From NCBI RefSeq assembly GCF_009377205.1, contig NZ_VJZE01000003.1, forward strand, positions 1 to 64,000: 64,000 nucleotides of DNA. Direction: 5' to 3'. The DNA comes from Streptomyces phyllanthi. Its GTDB lineage: Bacteria; Actinomycetota; Actinomycetes; Streptomycetales; Streptomycetaceae. Made by a program: the position numbers and the translations under genes. The notes below the pieces were generated by a model, which saw only the letters and a program-made list of their open reading frames with translations, made no database searches and was not told the DNA's origin. Shown piece by piece: positions 16,157 to 25,700 of the stretch. Every line of letters starts with the position of its first letter. Positions within the stretch are counted from its first letter, which is position 1.

Positions 16157-17440
16157 TCAGACAGCGCACCACTCGAAGGTGGCCGCGATCTCCACATCGG
16201 CTGCCAGGACGTCGGGATCGGTGCTCCACAGCAGGGCCGAGACCCCGAGAGCCCCCGATGTGCCGGTGTGGACCTGTTGGGCTGCCTTCCGGACGTGGAC
16301 GAGCCGCTCACCGGTCGTCGGAGGTGTCCGCCGATAACGCTCGCCCGGCATGACCGGCACCCATACCCAGGCGGCCTCCACCCCGGTGGGCCGGGGGGCC
16401 GGGACCGGCAGACCGGCCTGGAGCGCGAAGTTGACCTCTTCGAGATTCAACCCCGCGTGAAGCCGCGCGAGTTCGGAGACCAGGGCGCCCGGGGCCCGGG
16501 CGGCGACCTCGACGACGACCAGTTCGTCGTCACCTGTGACGGCGAACTCGGTGTGCACGACGAACCCGCCCCGACCGCCCAGAGCGGCGACCACGGAGCG
16601 GTTCAGCTCGTGGGCGCGCCGGGCGAGCGAGTTGCCGTGCGGGATGGTCCAGCCCCCCAGACGCCGGCCGGAGGGAAGGTCGAGCAGCGGCCCGAGATAG
16701 GTCCCCGCCTGGACCGGAGTCGTCGTGCCGTCGGTCACCACATCATTCACGTGGTGGAAAGTGCCGTCCAGGAACTCCTCGACCTGCCAGCCGAGTTCGT
16801 TCTGATGTTCCGCCAGCCAGGTGCGCAGATCGGCGTCGGTGCGGAGAATGCTCACCCCTCTGGAGTTGGCCTCCCGTCGGGGTTTGGCCACGGCGGGCAG
16901 GCCGATGCGCGACATGACCGACTCATGAGCGGTCTCCGGGGCGGGCACGCCGTCGGGGAACGGCAGGAACCGCGGCACGCGGACGCCGGCCGCCGCGAGG
17001 CGTTCCTTCATGAGGACCTTGTCGATGTAGTGCTCGGGGCGGTCCGGGTGCCGGGCGGCCAGACCGAATTCGCCGCGCAGTTCGGCGCAGGTGATGAGGC
17101 AGTACTCGTCGTTGGTGACGATCTCCACCGGGGAGCCGCCTGCCAGGGACCTGATCACCTTGCTCCACTCGCCACGCGGCGCGTGGCGGACCTCCGGGCG
17201 TTTCCCCGGCGCGTCCTCGCGCATCACCACGTCGGCACCGGCACCGGCACCGGCACCGGCACCGGCACCGGCACCGGCACCGGCACCGGCGTCGGCATCG
17301 GTGAGCACGATCGTGTTCCATCGGCCCACCGGGAACGTGGCCGCCGGATCCGTCGTGAGGGGTTGGCGCGAGTGGAGGATCACCGCGAGGGGTCGCGCGG
17401 CAGCGGAGGCCGCCGACCGCGGAGAGTCGATGCTTGTCAT
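16157..17440 (-). CDS. ATP-grasp domain ligase
   Basis: The 427-residue protein has ATP-grasp features: LPAVAKPRREANSRGV for phosphate/adenine contacts, WQVEEFLDGTFHHVN in the centre, and VVVEVAARAPGAL for the metal-binding Glu. Such ligases join a carboxylate to an amine through an acyl phosphate, often making dipeptides in peptide antibiotics. An alternating Ala-Gly tract near residues 48-70 is encoded by a hexanucleotide repeat and looks like a flexible insertion. The gene overlaps the upstream dehydrogenase by ATGA. It may couple the arginine-derived unit to another amino acid or phosphonate amine; the partners are unknown. Confidence 0.82.
   Translation of the reverse strand: MTSIDSPRSAASAAARPLAVILHSRQPLTTDPAATFPVGRWNTIVLTDADAGAGAGAGAGAGAGAGAGADVVMREDAPGKRPEVRHAPRGEWSKVIRSLAGGSPVEIVTNDEYCLITCAELRGEFGLAARHPDRPEHYIDKVLMKERLAAAGVRVPRFLPFPDGVPAPETAHESVMSRIGLPAVAKPRREANSRGVSILRTDADLRTWLAEHQNELGWQVEEFLDGTFHHVNDVVTDGTTTPVQAGTYLGPLLDLPSGRRLGGWTIPHGNSLARRAHELNRSVVAALGGRGGFVVHTEFAVTGDDELVVVEVAARAPGALVSELARLHAGLNLEEVNFALQAGLPVPAPRPTGVEAAWVWVPVMPGERYRRTPPTTGERLVHVRKAAQQVHTGTSGALGVSALLWSTDPDVLAADVEIAATFEWCAV
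17234..17299. repeat. hexanucleotide tandem repeat (GGCACC)n inside the ATP-grasp gene
   Basis: Nine perfect GGCACC units run from 17234 to 17287, followed by two variant units (GGCGTC, GGCATC). The repeat is in frame and encodes alternating Gly-Ala on the minus strand. The unit length of six keeps the frame, so copy number could vary between strains without destroying the protein. Confidence 0.95.
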
Positions 17441-18450
17441 GATTCACCCGTCGTCGATGTGCCGCGGACAGCGGCTCGTGCGTGGATGGCCCGGGAGGGC
17501 GGGACAACACCGGGCACATCGCTGCCCGTGCGCTGCAGTGCCTGCCAGATCATGGCGAAGTCGTCGACGAAGGCGACGTCGCTGCCACGGCTGCGCCATG
17601 CGATGTGCGGCGAGAGACGGACGGTGGACAGATGTCTCAGCGGATGGTCGGCCGGTAAGGGCTCCGGAGCCGTGACATCGAGTGTGGCGAAGAGCCGTCC
17701 CGCGGCGCACAGTTCGGTGAGCGCGTCCTGGTCGAGGATGTCGGCGCGGGAGACGTTGATCAGATGCAGCCCCGGGCGGGCGCGTGAAAGCTCGGCCCGG
17801 TCGAAGAGCTGGGTGGTGTCGGCCGTCAGGGGGAGTGCCACGACCAGGTGATCGGCGTCCAGGGCCCGGGCGATGCAGGAGGTCTGCGTGATGCGGGAGC
17901 CCGGCACGCTCTCCGGCCGACGCCGCAGGACGGTCACGCGAGCGCCCAGTGCGTCGAAGACGGCGGCAAGACGCTGCCCCACCGCACCGAACCCCGCGAT
18001 GCCGATGTCGGCCCCCCACAGGCCCACGCCGCCTCCGGTGCTTCCCGTGGCGGGTACGGGCGGGGCGTCCGCGCTCGGCTGCGCCCTGGTGTCCCGCTCC
18101 TGCCAGGGGGTGCCCCGGCGCCACTCGTGCGTCAGTACCGCGTGCAGGCAGTACTCGGCAAGCGGGGAGGCGTAGCAGCGCCAGCTGCGGGTGAGCAGAG
18201 TGTCGGCCGGCCATGTGCCGGGGTCGATGAAGTCGGCTCCCGCGGACGTCAGATGCACCCAGGACCAGTTCGCGGCGCCCAGTACCGTCTCCCGCGTCGT
18301 CGGTGACAGTTCGTGCGGAGCCATCAGCAGGACTCCGCCGTCTGCCGATGCGTTCCGCCATGAGCGGTGTTCGAACGACGAACCGAGGGTCCGGCGAAGG
18401 CCGGGGAGGGAGAGGTGCCGCAGCTCTTCGGAGAGGGCCTCGTACACCAC
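17437..18450 (-). CDS. D-2-hydroxyacid dehydrogenase family protein, copy A
   Basis: This 337-residue NAD-dependent oxidoreductase has the Rossmann motif GFGAVGQRLAAVFDALG, the LINVSRADILDQDAL block, catalytic-type Glu in TAPEPLP and His in LSPHIAW. It is the first gene of the minus-strand arginine/ATP-grasp operon and may reduce a 2-keto acid made there. The start is uncertain: GTG 18450 has no good ribosome site. Open codons continue to about 18507, just after a GGGGGA site, but no standard start codon lies there. Confidence 0.8.
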   Translation of the reverse strand: MVYEALSEELRHLSLPGLRRTLGSSFEHRSWRNASADGGVLLMAPHELSPTTRETVLGAANWSWVHLTSAGADFIDPGTWPADTLLTRSWRCYASPLAEYCLHAVLTHEWRRGTPWQERDTRAQPSADAPPVPATGSTGGGVGLWGADIGIAGFGAVGQRLAAVFDALGARVTVLRRRPESVPGSRITQTSCIARALDADHLVVALPLTADTTQLFDRAELSRARPGLHLINVSRADILDQDALTELCAAGRLFATLDVTAPEPLPADHPLRHLSTVRLSPHIAWRSRGSDVAFVDDFAMIWQALQRTGSDVPGVVPPSRAIHARAAVRGTSTTGES

Positions 18451-18946
18451 CGGCCCGGGAGCGCCGGCCTCAAGGGCGCCGATGGACGTCGGCGTGCGGT
18501 CGGCGTCGATGATTCCCCCTTAAAGCCATGCGTCCCTCTGACAGCCTGATTGATATGCCGCGTGACAATGTGTCCAATACGAGGCCCGATGGGCATGGCA
18601 AGGCACCCCGTTGGAATCCGGAAGGAGTAAAGCACCCCGGTGTTGCGGGGGCAAGCGATTTTTGGAGCGCGTTTCGGGAATGTCCTGGTCGCCTGATATG
18701 GGGTCGGAAGGTTGCCCGTCTATTTCCGGACAATCCGGCCGCGCCGTGATCGTGTGACCTACCTCACTGTATGGAGTGGAGTACTCTTGGTTAACTGAAG
18801 GGGTGTGCTGGGGAGCTGCCCGTTTTCCCTCTGCATGGAATTTGCTATTCCTGTGCGGATACGGAGGTCTTTGGTCCTCTTATGCACGTGATCACGGCTG
18901 TGGACGGGGGTTGTATATCTTGCTGTGTGAGCTGGAGGTGCGCTCC
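18451..18946. promoter_or_regulatory. divergent intergenic promoter region
   Basis: About 500 bp separates the leftward arginine operon from the rightward GNAT/ABC/NRPS operon. It is clearly more A/T-rich than its surroundings (for example around 18536-18580 and 18840-18930), as expected of a Streptomyces promoter region. No convincing gene was found on either strand, and no operator repeat could be defined by eye. Confidence 0.6.
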
Positions 18947-20086
18947 GTGTTATCCCTCGGGGATGTCGCGGATGCCGAATGGGATGCGGTCGCCGCGGCC
19001 GGGGGGCTCTATGCGTCACATGCGTGGCTGAGCTCGATCGAGGCCGAGCCGGGGGCTCGCGCGGGATATCTCCTCGCTCGCCGGGAGGGGCGGCTCGCAG
19101 GGGCCCTGCCTTGGTATGAAGTCGATCTTGAATACAATCCGTTCTACGCCCTGAGCAGGCACCTTGACATCCTGGGGCTCGATGGCGCGTGGACGATGGC
19201 GGGGGCTCGGCGGGGGTACAGGTTCGAACTGCCCGGCGCGTTGTCGCCGGACGCGGCCGCCGTCACGGACGTGCTGGTGGACGCCGCCCTGGAGGAAGCG
19301 GCGCGCCGTGGAGAACGCGGTCTGTTATTCCCGTTCGTCACGACGTCCACGGCGAAGCTGCTGTGGGAGCGCGGTGCGGTGGTGGCTCTGGACGGTGCCG
19401 AGTCGTCCATTCTGACCGGTGGCGCCCCTTTCGACGACTATCTGGCGACCCTGCCGAGCAAGCGGAGGATCGCTGCGAGACATGAGTACTCCACCTTCTT
19501 GAAGGCGGGATACGAACTCGGCGTGGAAAAACTGGCGGACTGCTGCGAGGAAGCGGCCCCGCTGCTCGGGCAGCTGCAGCGCAAATACGGTCATGACGCA
19601 CATGACGAGGGGATGCTGCAGTACCTCGCGGGGCAGCTCGAAGTGCTCGGGCGTTATTCGATCGTCTTCACTGCGCGCCGCGCCGGAAAGCTCATCGGCT
19701 TCTCGCTCATGTATGAATTCGGTGATGTGCTGTATGCCCGGGCGGTGGGGTTCGACTACGCCCTGATGGGCAAAGCCTTCGAATATTACGCACTCTGCTA
19801 CTACGTGCCTATCGAGTACATGCACCAAAAGGGTCTCCGGGAGCTCCACCTCGGAATGGAGACGTACCGGGCGAAGGTGGCTCGCGGCGCCGTGCTCAGC
19901 CCCCTCTGGTCGGTTGCTCTGCCCGGTGGACCGTCGCCTCGTCCGACGGTGCCCCCGTCGGACACGTCGAAGTGGCGTCTGGAGTACGGGCCCCGAGCCG
20001 TCACGGCGGAGCAGTGGCAGCCGCCCTGGGCCGTCGACTGGGACACGCATGGAACCGCCGGTGACAGGAACGAGGGAGCACGGTGA
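18947..20086 (+). CDS. GNAT/Fem-like acyltransferase, copy 2
   Basis: The protein, about 379 residues, is a clear paralogue of the protein at 10230. Shared blocks include YASHAWLSSIE, LGQLQRKYGH, the YEFGDVLYARAVGFDY segment, CYYVPIEYMHQKGL and LGMETYRAKVARGAVLSPLW. GTG 18947 is chosen because GGAGG ends 8 bases upstream; the frame is open further 5'. It is the first gene of the rightward operon and overlaps the ABC ATPase gene by GTGA. An amide-forming or acyl-transfer role is inferred from the family. The substrate is unknown. Confidence 0.72.
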   Translation: MLSLGDVADAEWDAVAAAGGLYASHAWLSSIEAEPGARAGYLLARREGRLAGALPWYEVDLEYNPFYALSRHLDILGLDGAWTMAGARRGYRFELPGALSPDAAAVTDVLVDAALEEAARRGERGLLFPFVTTSTAKLLWERGAVVALDGAESSILTGGAPFDDYLATLPSKRRIAARHEYSTFLKAGYELGVEKLADCCEEAAPLLGQLQRKYGHDAHDEGMLQYLAGQLEVLGRYSIVFTARRAGKLIGFSLMYEFGDVLYARAVGFDYALMGKAFEYYALCYYVPIEYMHQKGLRELHLGMETYRAKVARGAVLSPLWSVALPGGPSPRPTVPPSDTSKWRLEYGPRAVTAEQWQPPWAVDWDTHGTAGDRNEGAR

Positions 20087-21057
20087 CCCGCCTCGCGCTC
20101 GTCGTCGACGGCGTCGGCCGTGACTACACCGACAAGAAGAAGGCCGTCACCGCGCTGTCCGAGGTCTCCTTCTCCGTCGGACGGGGCGAGATCGTCGGCC
20201 TCCTGGGCGTCAACGGAGCTGGCAAGACCACCCTTTTGCGCATCATCGCCACCCTGCTGACCGCCACGCGTGGCCGGGTTCTGGTCGACGGTGTCGACGT
20301 GGCCGCGGATCCGAAGGAGGCCCGCACGCGCCTCTCCGTGGTCTTCGGCGGAGACCGGGGCCACTATCCGAGGCTGTCCGCGCTCGACAACGCCATGCTG
20401 TTCGGCTCCCTCAGCGGTATGCCGACGCGGTCACTCGCCAACGCCGCGCGGGACGCGCTCGCCTCGGTGGGGCTCCTCGACGTGGCGGACCGCTCCGTCA
20501 ACACGTTCAGCAAGGGGATGAAACAGCGACTGCACCTCGCGGTCGGTCTCATGGCCCGGCCCGCACTGGTGATGCTCGACGAGCCGACCGTGGGTCTGGA
20601 CCCGCTGGAGACCGAACGGCTTCGCGCCGCCGTGGCGAAACTTCCGGGCGAGGGCATCGGGGTGCTGCTCACCAGTCACAATCTGCAGGACATCGAGCGT
20701 CTCGCCTCCCGTGTCGTCATCCTGCAGGAAGGGCGGGTCTCTCATGACCTGCCGCTCGACGACCTGGTGGAGCAGAGCGGCGGCGGCACCACGGTCACGG
20801 TCCTGTCCAGCGAGCCCTGCCACGCCGCCACGGAGGCCACGGAGGCTTCCGGTATCCGGGTGCTGGTGAGCGAGCCCTCCGCGGACGAGTCGTCCTGGCG
20901 TACGGAGTTCGAGGTCGCCGAGTGGACGAGGGACTCGTTACGGGTGCTGGCGCAGTTGTGGCCGTCAGGCGTCATCAGGGACGTGCGCGTGCAGCCCGTC
21001 GGGCTCGAGCAAGTGTTCAAGCATCTGGCCGGCGCCGAGTCGGGAGCGTCCGGATGA
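20083..21057 (+). CDS. ABC transporter ATP-binding protein
   Basis: The 324-residue nucleotide-binding subunit has Walker A GVNGAGKTT, an ABC signature of the form FSKGMKQRL, Walker B LVMLDEPTVGLD and the switch His in LLTSHN. The C-terminal extension (residues about 225-324) is typical of DrrA-type drug exporters. It is coupled by overlap to the two permeases that follow, forming a complete ABC-2 exporter. Placed just before the NRPS gene, it most likely exports the product and gives self-resistance. Confidence 0.92.
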   Translation: MTRLALVVDGVGRDYTDKKKAVTALSEVSFSVGRGEIVGLLGVNGAGKTTLLRIIATLLTATRGRVLVDGVDVAADPKEARTRLSVVFGGDRGHYPRLSALDNAMLFGSLSGMPTRSLANAARDALASVGLLDVADRSVNTFSKGMKQRLHLAVGLMARPALVMLDEPTVGLDPLETERLRAAVAKLPGEGIGVLLTSHNLQDIERLASRVVILQEGRVSHDLPLDDLVEQSGGGTTVTVLSSEPCHAATEATEASGIRVLVSEPSADESSWRTEFEVAEWTRDSLRVLAQLWPSGVIRDVRVQPVGLEQVFKHLAGAESGASG

Positions 21058-21878
21058 CGGCGCTGGAGAACAGGGAGGGCTTCCGGCCCGGCCCGGCCCG
21101 GCACGGTATCCGTGCGTGGCTCTCGGTCCTCGGACAGAGCATGACCTCCCAGCTCAAGCAACAGCACATCCTCAGTGCCGTGATCCCCGGGTGTGTGGTC
21201 CCGGCGGCCCTGTGCCTGGCGACCCTGCTGGCCCGCAGGCCGAACTCCCTGCTCTCGGCCGAACAGATCCAGCTGGGGTGTGGGGTGCTCGCCCTGTGGA
21301 GCTGCGCCATCTGGCAGACCGGCCTGATCCTCCGAGAGGAACTGTGGCACGGCACGCTGCCCGGCATCCTCACCCGCCGGACCGGTCTCGGCACGGTGTT
21401 GCTGGGCAAGACCATCGGTACGGCATTGCGGTGCGCGCTGTTGATCGTCCTGACCATCGCCTGCGTCGGTCTCCTCACCGGTGCGCCGCTGCGGATCGCG
21501 CATCCCGGTGTCTTCCTCCTGGCGACCGCCGCGACCTTCTGCTCGGCGCTGGTGCTCGGAGCACTGCTGAGCTGCCTCTTCCTTCTGACACCTGCCGCGA
21601 TGCGGATCGCCGAGGCACTCGTGTACCCCATGTCCATCCTGGGCGGAATGATCGTCCCGGTCGACATGCTGCCTGTCTGGCTGCGGTTCGTACCGGACGT
21701 GATCTCGCTGCGCTGGGCGACCCAGCTGCTGACCGCGGCCGCGGAGGGACACCCCCAGAGCGCCGTCGCATGGGTTCTCCTGGTCACCACCACGGGCGTC
21801 TACGCGGCACTGGCATGGTGGTCCTTCAGGACCGTGCTGCACCGGGCGAGGAAGCGAGGCACCCTTGCTCTCTCGTGA
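21054..21878 (+). CDS. ABC-2 transporter permease, subunit 1
   Basis: The 274-residue protein has about six hydrophobic segments and the ABC-2 layout: a cytoplasmic N terminus, then helices around AVIPGCVVPAALCLATLL, the ALLIVLTIACVGLL segment, LVLGALLSCLFLL and YPMSILGGMIVPVDMLP. The ATG overlaps the ATPase stop (ATGA). It pairs with the downstream permease at 21865 to make the membrane part of a probable product exporter. Confidence 0.88.
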   Translation: MTALENREGFRPGPARHGIRAWLSVLGQSMTSQLKQQHILSAVIPGCVVPAALCLATLLARRPNSLLSAEQIQLGCGVLALWSCAIWQTGLILREELWHGTLPGILTRRTGLGTVLLGKTIGTALRCALLIVLTIACVGLLTGAPLRIAHPGVFLLATAATFCSALVLGALLSCLFLLTPAAMRIAEALVYPMSILGGMIVPVDMLPVWLRFVPDVISLRWATQLLTAAAEGHPQSAVAWVLLVTTTGVYAALAWWSFRTVLHRARKRGTLALS

Positions 21879-22650
21879 CCGGCTCTCCGGCCTCTCGGTG
21901 GTGGCCAGAGCCTCCTGGCGTGACTACTCAGCCGTCTACCCGATCAGGACACTCATAGCGTCCAGCGTGCCGCGTGCGGTGTTGCAACCTCTGTTCCTCG
22001 CCTACCTGGGATATCTGGCAGGGGGGTTGGAAGGGCGACGGTTCGCGATCATCGGGGCCTGTGTCCATGTCGTGTCGCTCGCCACCGTCGTCAAGGCGGC
22101 GGACACCATGACCGAGGACCTCGTCGAGGGGACCCTGTACCGGGTCCGGATGAGCCGCTTCGGTCTGCCCCTCGTCCAGTTGACCCGGTGCTGGGTCTAC
22201 CTCCTGGAGTCGGTGGCTTCGGGACTGGTGGCGGTCGTCGGCGTGTGCGCCTTCTTCGGGGAGTGGGCCCTCATGGGGTCGCTGCTCAAGGGAGCTCCGC
22301 TGTTCGTCCTCACGGCGCTGAGTACGACCGCGTTCGGCCTCGCGGTGACCGCCGTGGCGGCGCTGCATCCGGCGTCGGCCGTCCTGACCAATCTCGCGGT
22401 GTACGCACTGCTGGTCCTGGCCGGCATCGTCGCCCCGATCAGCCAGTTGCCGCTGCCCGTGCGGTGGGTTTCCCACACCCTTCCACTCACCCACGGGGCG
22501 GAAGCGCTGCGTGCTCTGGCCGACGGCCGGCCCTGGGGGACGCACGCGGCACTGGAGGCGCTGGTCGGCGTCGTCTGGCTGGGCGCGGGCGTGCTGCTTC
22601 TGCGGCTCAACGACAGCCGGGCGCGCAGGCTCGCCACGGACGCCGGCTGA
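21865..22650 (+). CDS. ABC-2 transporter permease, subunit 2
   Basis: The 261-residue integral membrane protein has the ABC-2 late motif VLAGIVAPISQLPLPVRWVS and several long hydrophobic stretches. It starts at TTG 21865 inside the end of the preceding permease gene, an overlap that implies coupled translation. It completes the ATPase/permease/permease exporter. The NRPS gene begins 93 bp downstream. Confidence 0.86.
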   Translation: MLSRDRLSGLSVVARASWRDYSAVYPIRTLIASSVPRAVLQPLFLAYLGYLAGGLEGRRFAIIGACVHVVSLATVVKAADTMTEDLVEGTLYRVRMSRFGLPLVQLTRCWVYLLESVASGLVAVVGVCAFFGEWALMGSLLKGAPLFVLTALSTTAFGLAVTAVAALHPASAVLTNLAVYALLVLAGIVAPISQLPLPVRWVSHTLPLTHGAEALRALADGRPWGTHAALEALVGVVWLGAGVLLLRLNDSRARRLATDAG

Positions 22651-22743
22651 CACGGCATCCGTCCTTTCCGGCAGCCCTTCTCCCTCTCTTCCGTTCTCTT
22701 CCCCTCCGCTCTCCGGGGCGTCACCGTAGCGAAAGGAATGCGC

Positions 22744-25700
22744 ATGGATGACTCGACGTCCGATGCCAACGGTGCGATCCTCCGCGGACCTGACAGGGAA
22801 TGCTCCGCGCCTTCGGGAGTACCCGGTCTGATCCGGGACGTCTCCACCGCGACACCGGAATCCATCGCACTCGTGGACGATCGGGGACCCGTCACCTACG
22901 CGGAGATGGAAACGGCGTCCGACGCGGTGGCCCGCCTCCTCATCGAGGCCGGTGGCCGGCCCGGGGACATCGCCGCTGTGTGCGTTCCCCGCGGACGCCA
23001 CCTGATCTTCGCGCTCCTCGGCGCGCTGAAGGCCGGCATGCCCTACCTTCCCCTGGCGCCCGAGGACCCCCAGGAGCGGCGCTCGGGCATCCTGCGGAGT
23101 TCAAAAGCGCGCTTCGCCCTGATCACAGGGGAGAGCGCGAACAGCCTCGGGCGGTGGGAGGACAGCGCCCGCACGGCACTGCGGGTGGACACCCTGCCCG
23201 TCTCCTGCGGCGCCGCGGCGCCGCAGGAGTGGCTTCCGCCGCTCCGTGTGCCGGACGAGCATCCGGCCTACGTGCTGTTCACCTCTGGTTCCACCGGAGA
23301 GCCGAAGGGAGCCGTCGTACCCTCCGTGGCGTTGTGCAACCGGCTGCTCTGGATGCGCGAGGCCTACGGATTCTCCCCGTCCGACCGCATTCTTCAGAAG
23401 ACACCCGTCACCTTCGACGTCTCGGGCTGGGAGCTGTGGGGACCCCTCATCGCGGGGGCGACCGAGGTGCTCCTGGCGCCCGAAGCCCACCGGGACCCCG
23501 GTGAGATCGTGGAGAGCATCCGCGGCCACGAGGTGACGATCTGCCATTTCGTTCCCTCGATGCTCGAGGAGTTCCTCCGCTGGCCGGGTGCGGAAAGCTG
23601 CGACTCCCTGCGCGCGGTCGTCTGCAGCGGCGAGGCACTGACCCCTGGCCTGGTACGGCGCTTCCGCTCCGTCCTCCGGGCGGAGCTGCACAACCTCTAC
23701 GGACCGACGGAAGCGGCCATCGACGTCACGGCATGGGAGTGCCCGCGGCAGGTGGAGGACCTGGACACGGTCCTGATCGGCGGTCCCATCGACAACTGCA
23801 CGCTCGTCATCGTCGACGAGGACATGCGGCCGGTGACGGACGGTGGGGTCGGACAGCTCGCGATCGGCGGTGTGCCGCTCGCACTCGGCTATCTGAACCG
23901 GGACGACCTGACCGAAGCGTCGTTCGTGCCGGCCCCGGCATGGTGCCCCGTCCCCAGGCTCTACCTGACCGGAGACCTGGTGCGCCGCCATGGCGACGCC
24001 CTGGAGTACCTGGGGCGCAAGGACCACCAGGTGAAAATCCGGGGCCAGCGCGTGGAACTGCGGGAGACCGAGGACGTCCTGCGGGACGTCGACGCGGTCC
24101 GCGACGCCGCGGTGGTCGCCGCCCCCGGCTCGGACGGCGCCCTCGCCGTGTGCGCCTTCGTCGTCCCGATGGCGGGCATCACCGCGGACGACGAGCTCTG
24201 GCGCTCGCTGCGGGAGCGCGTGGCGGCGGCGCTGCCCGAGGCGTTCGTGCCGGCGGCTTTCGTCGCCGCCGAGTCCATCCCGCTCACCAGCAGCGGGAAA
24301 CAGAACCAGAGGGCACTGAAGGAGCTGGCCCGGGAGAGGCTGGCGGGGCCGGGTCCGGGCCGCCGCCCGCCGGATTCGTCCGCCGACGAGCTTCTCGCCT
24401 GTTGGGGTGAGGCGGTCGGCGCCCTCCCCGAAGACGAGTCGACCGGGTTCCTCGACGCAGGAGGCCACAGCTTGGCCGCGGCGAGGCTGGCCGGCCGGAT
24501 CCTTGGCCGGTGGGACGTCAGAATCCCCCTGTCGGCCTTTCTGCGCGACAACGTGTCGTTGGCGCAGCTCCGCTCCCGGCTGCCTGCGACGGCGGCACCC
24601 CGGCGGCCGAAGGCCGTTGGCCGGGCGACCGACGGCATCACCCCGGTCTCTCCCGAACAGCGGCGGCTGTGGTTGTGGCAGCAGCTCTTCCCGGAGAGCC
24701 CCGCGTACAACGTCGTGGGCGTGCTCCGTGTCGAGGGCGACATCGACCCCTTCGTACTGCGCGGGGCGTGCGCCGACCTGATCGCCCGGCACGAGTCCCT
24801 GCGAACGGTCATCGAACGGTCTCCCTCCGGAGAGCTGCGGCAGCGCGTGATGCCTCCGTCGGAGCCCGAGTGGTTCACGGAACGCACCCTCGAGGTCGAG
24901 ACGCCGGCAGCCGTACGGGAGTTCACCACCGGCATCGCGGGGAGACCGTTCGCCCCCGACCGGTTGCCGCGCATGGCCGTGGGGCTGTTACGCAGCGGTG
25001 CCGAGGGCACCGTGGAAACCTCCCGTGTCGTGCTGTCCGTCGATCACCTGATCTCCGACCAGCGCTCCCTGGATCTGCTCCAGCGGGATCTCGCGGACCT
25101 GTACCTCGCCCGCATCGCAGGCACGGGTCAGGACCTTCAAAAGGCCGTTCAGTTCGGTGACGCACTGGCCATGGAGCCCGCAGAGGAGGAACGCCTCGCG
25201 GCTCGGAGCGCCGCCGATCTGGCCTTCTGGCGTGAGTGGCTGGCCGGCGTACCGCAGCGCTTGGAGCTTCCGCATCGCAAACCGCGCACCGGGCTGCCCG
25301 ATCACGCCGGGGCCGAGGTCGTGGTCGATTTCGGCCGGCGGACGAGTTCGGAGCTGGACCAGGTGTGCCGCGACGAGCGGATCACCGTGGCCACACTCGC
25401 CATGAGCGCCTTGGCCAGGGTGCTCACGGCCTGGACCAAGCAGCGCAGTGTCCTCGTGGGCGTGCCGATGTCGGGGCGCGAGACGGACGAGCAGCACGAG
25501 GCCGTCGGTTTCTTCATGCGGACCGTACCCGTGCGCCTCGACATTCCGGGCGAGGCTGACACGCGTGCTCTGTTCCGGCCCGTGGCGGAGTCCATCCTGA
25601 CGGCCTCCGAACACATGGCACCGACATTCGAGGAGATCGTCGCGCAGGTCGCCGCGGAGCGGTCGCCCGAAGTCCACCCACTGTTCCAGGTGTGGTTCAA

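Noticed and set aside
17234-17299. CRISPR-like repeat
   Set aside because: The unit is six bases, in tandem without spacers, and in frame inside a gene.
18528-18749. Possible 73-residue gene in the divergent intergenic region
   Set aside because: No ribosome site, no third-base bias and no family resemblance.
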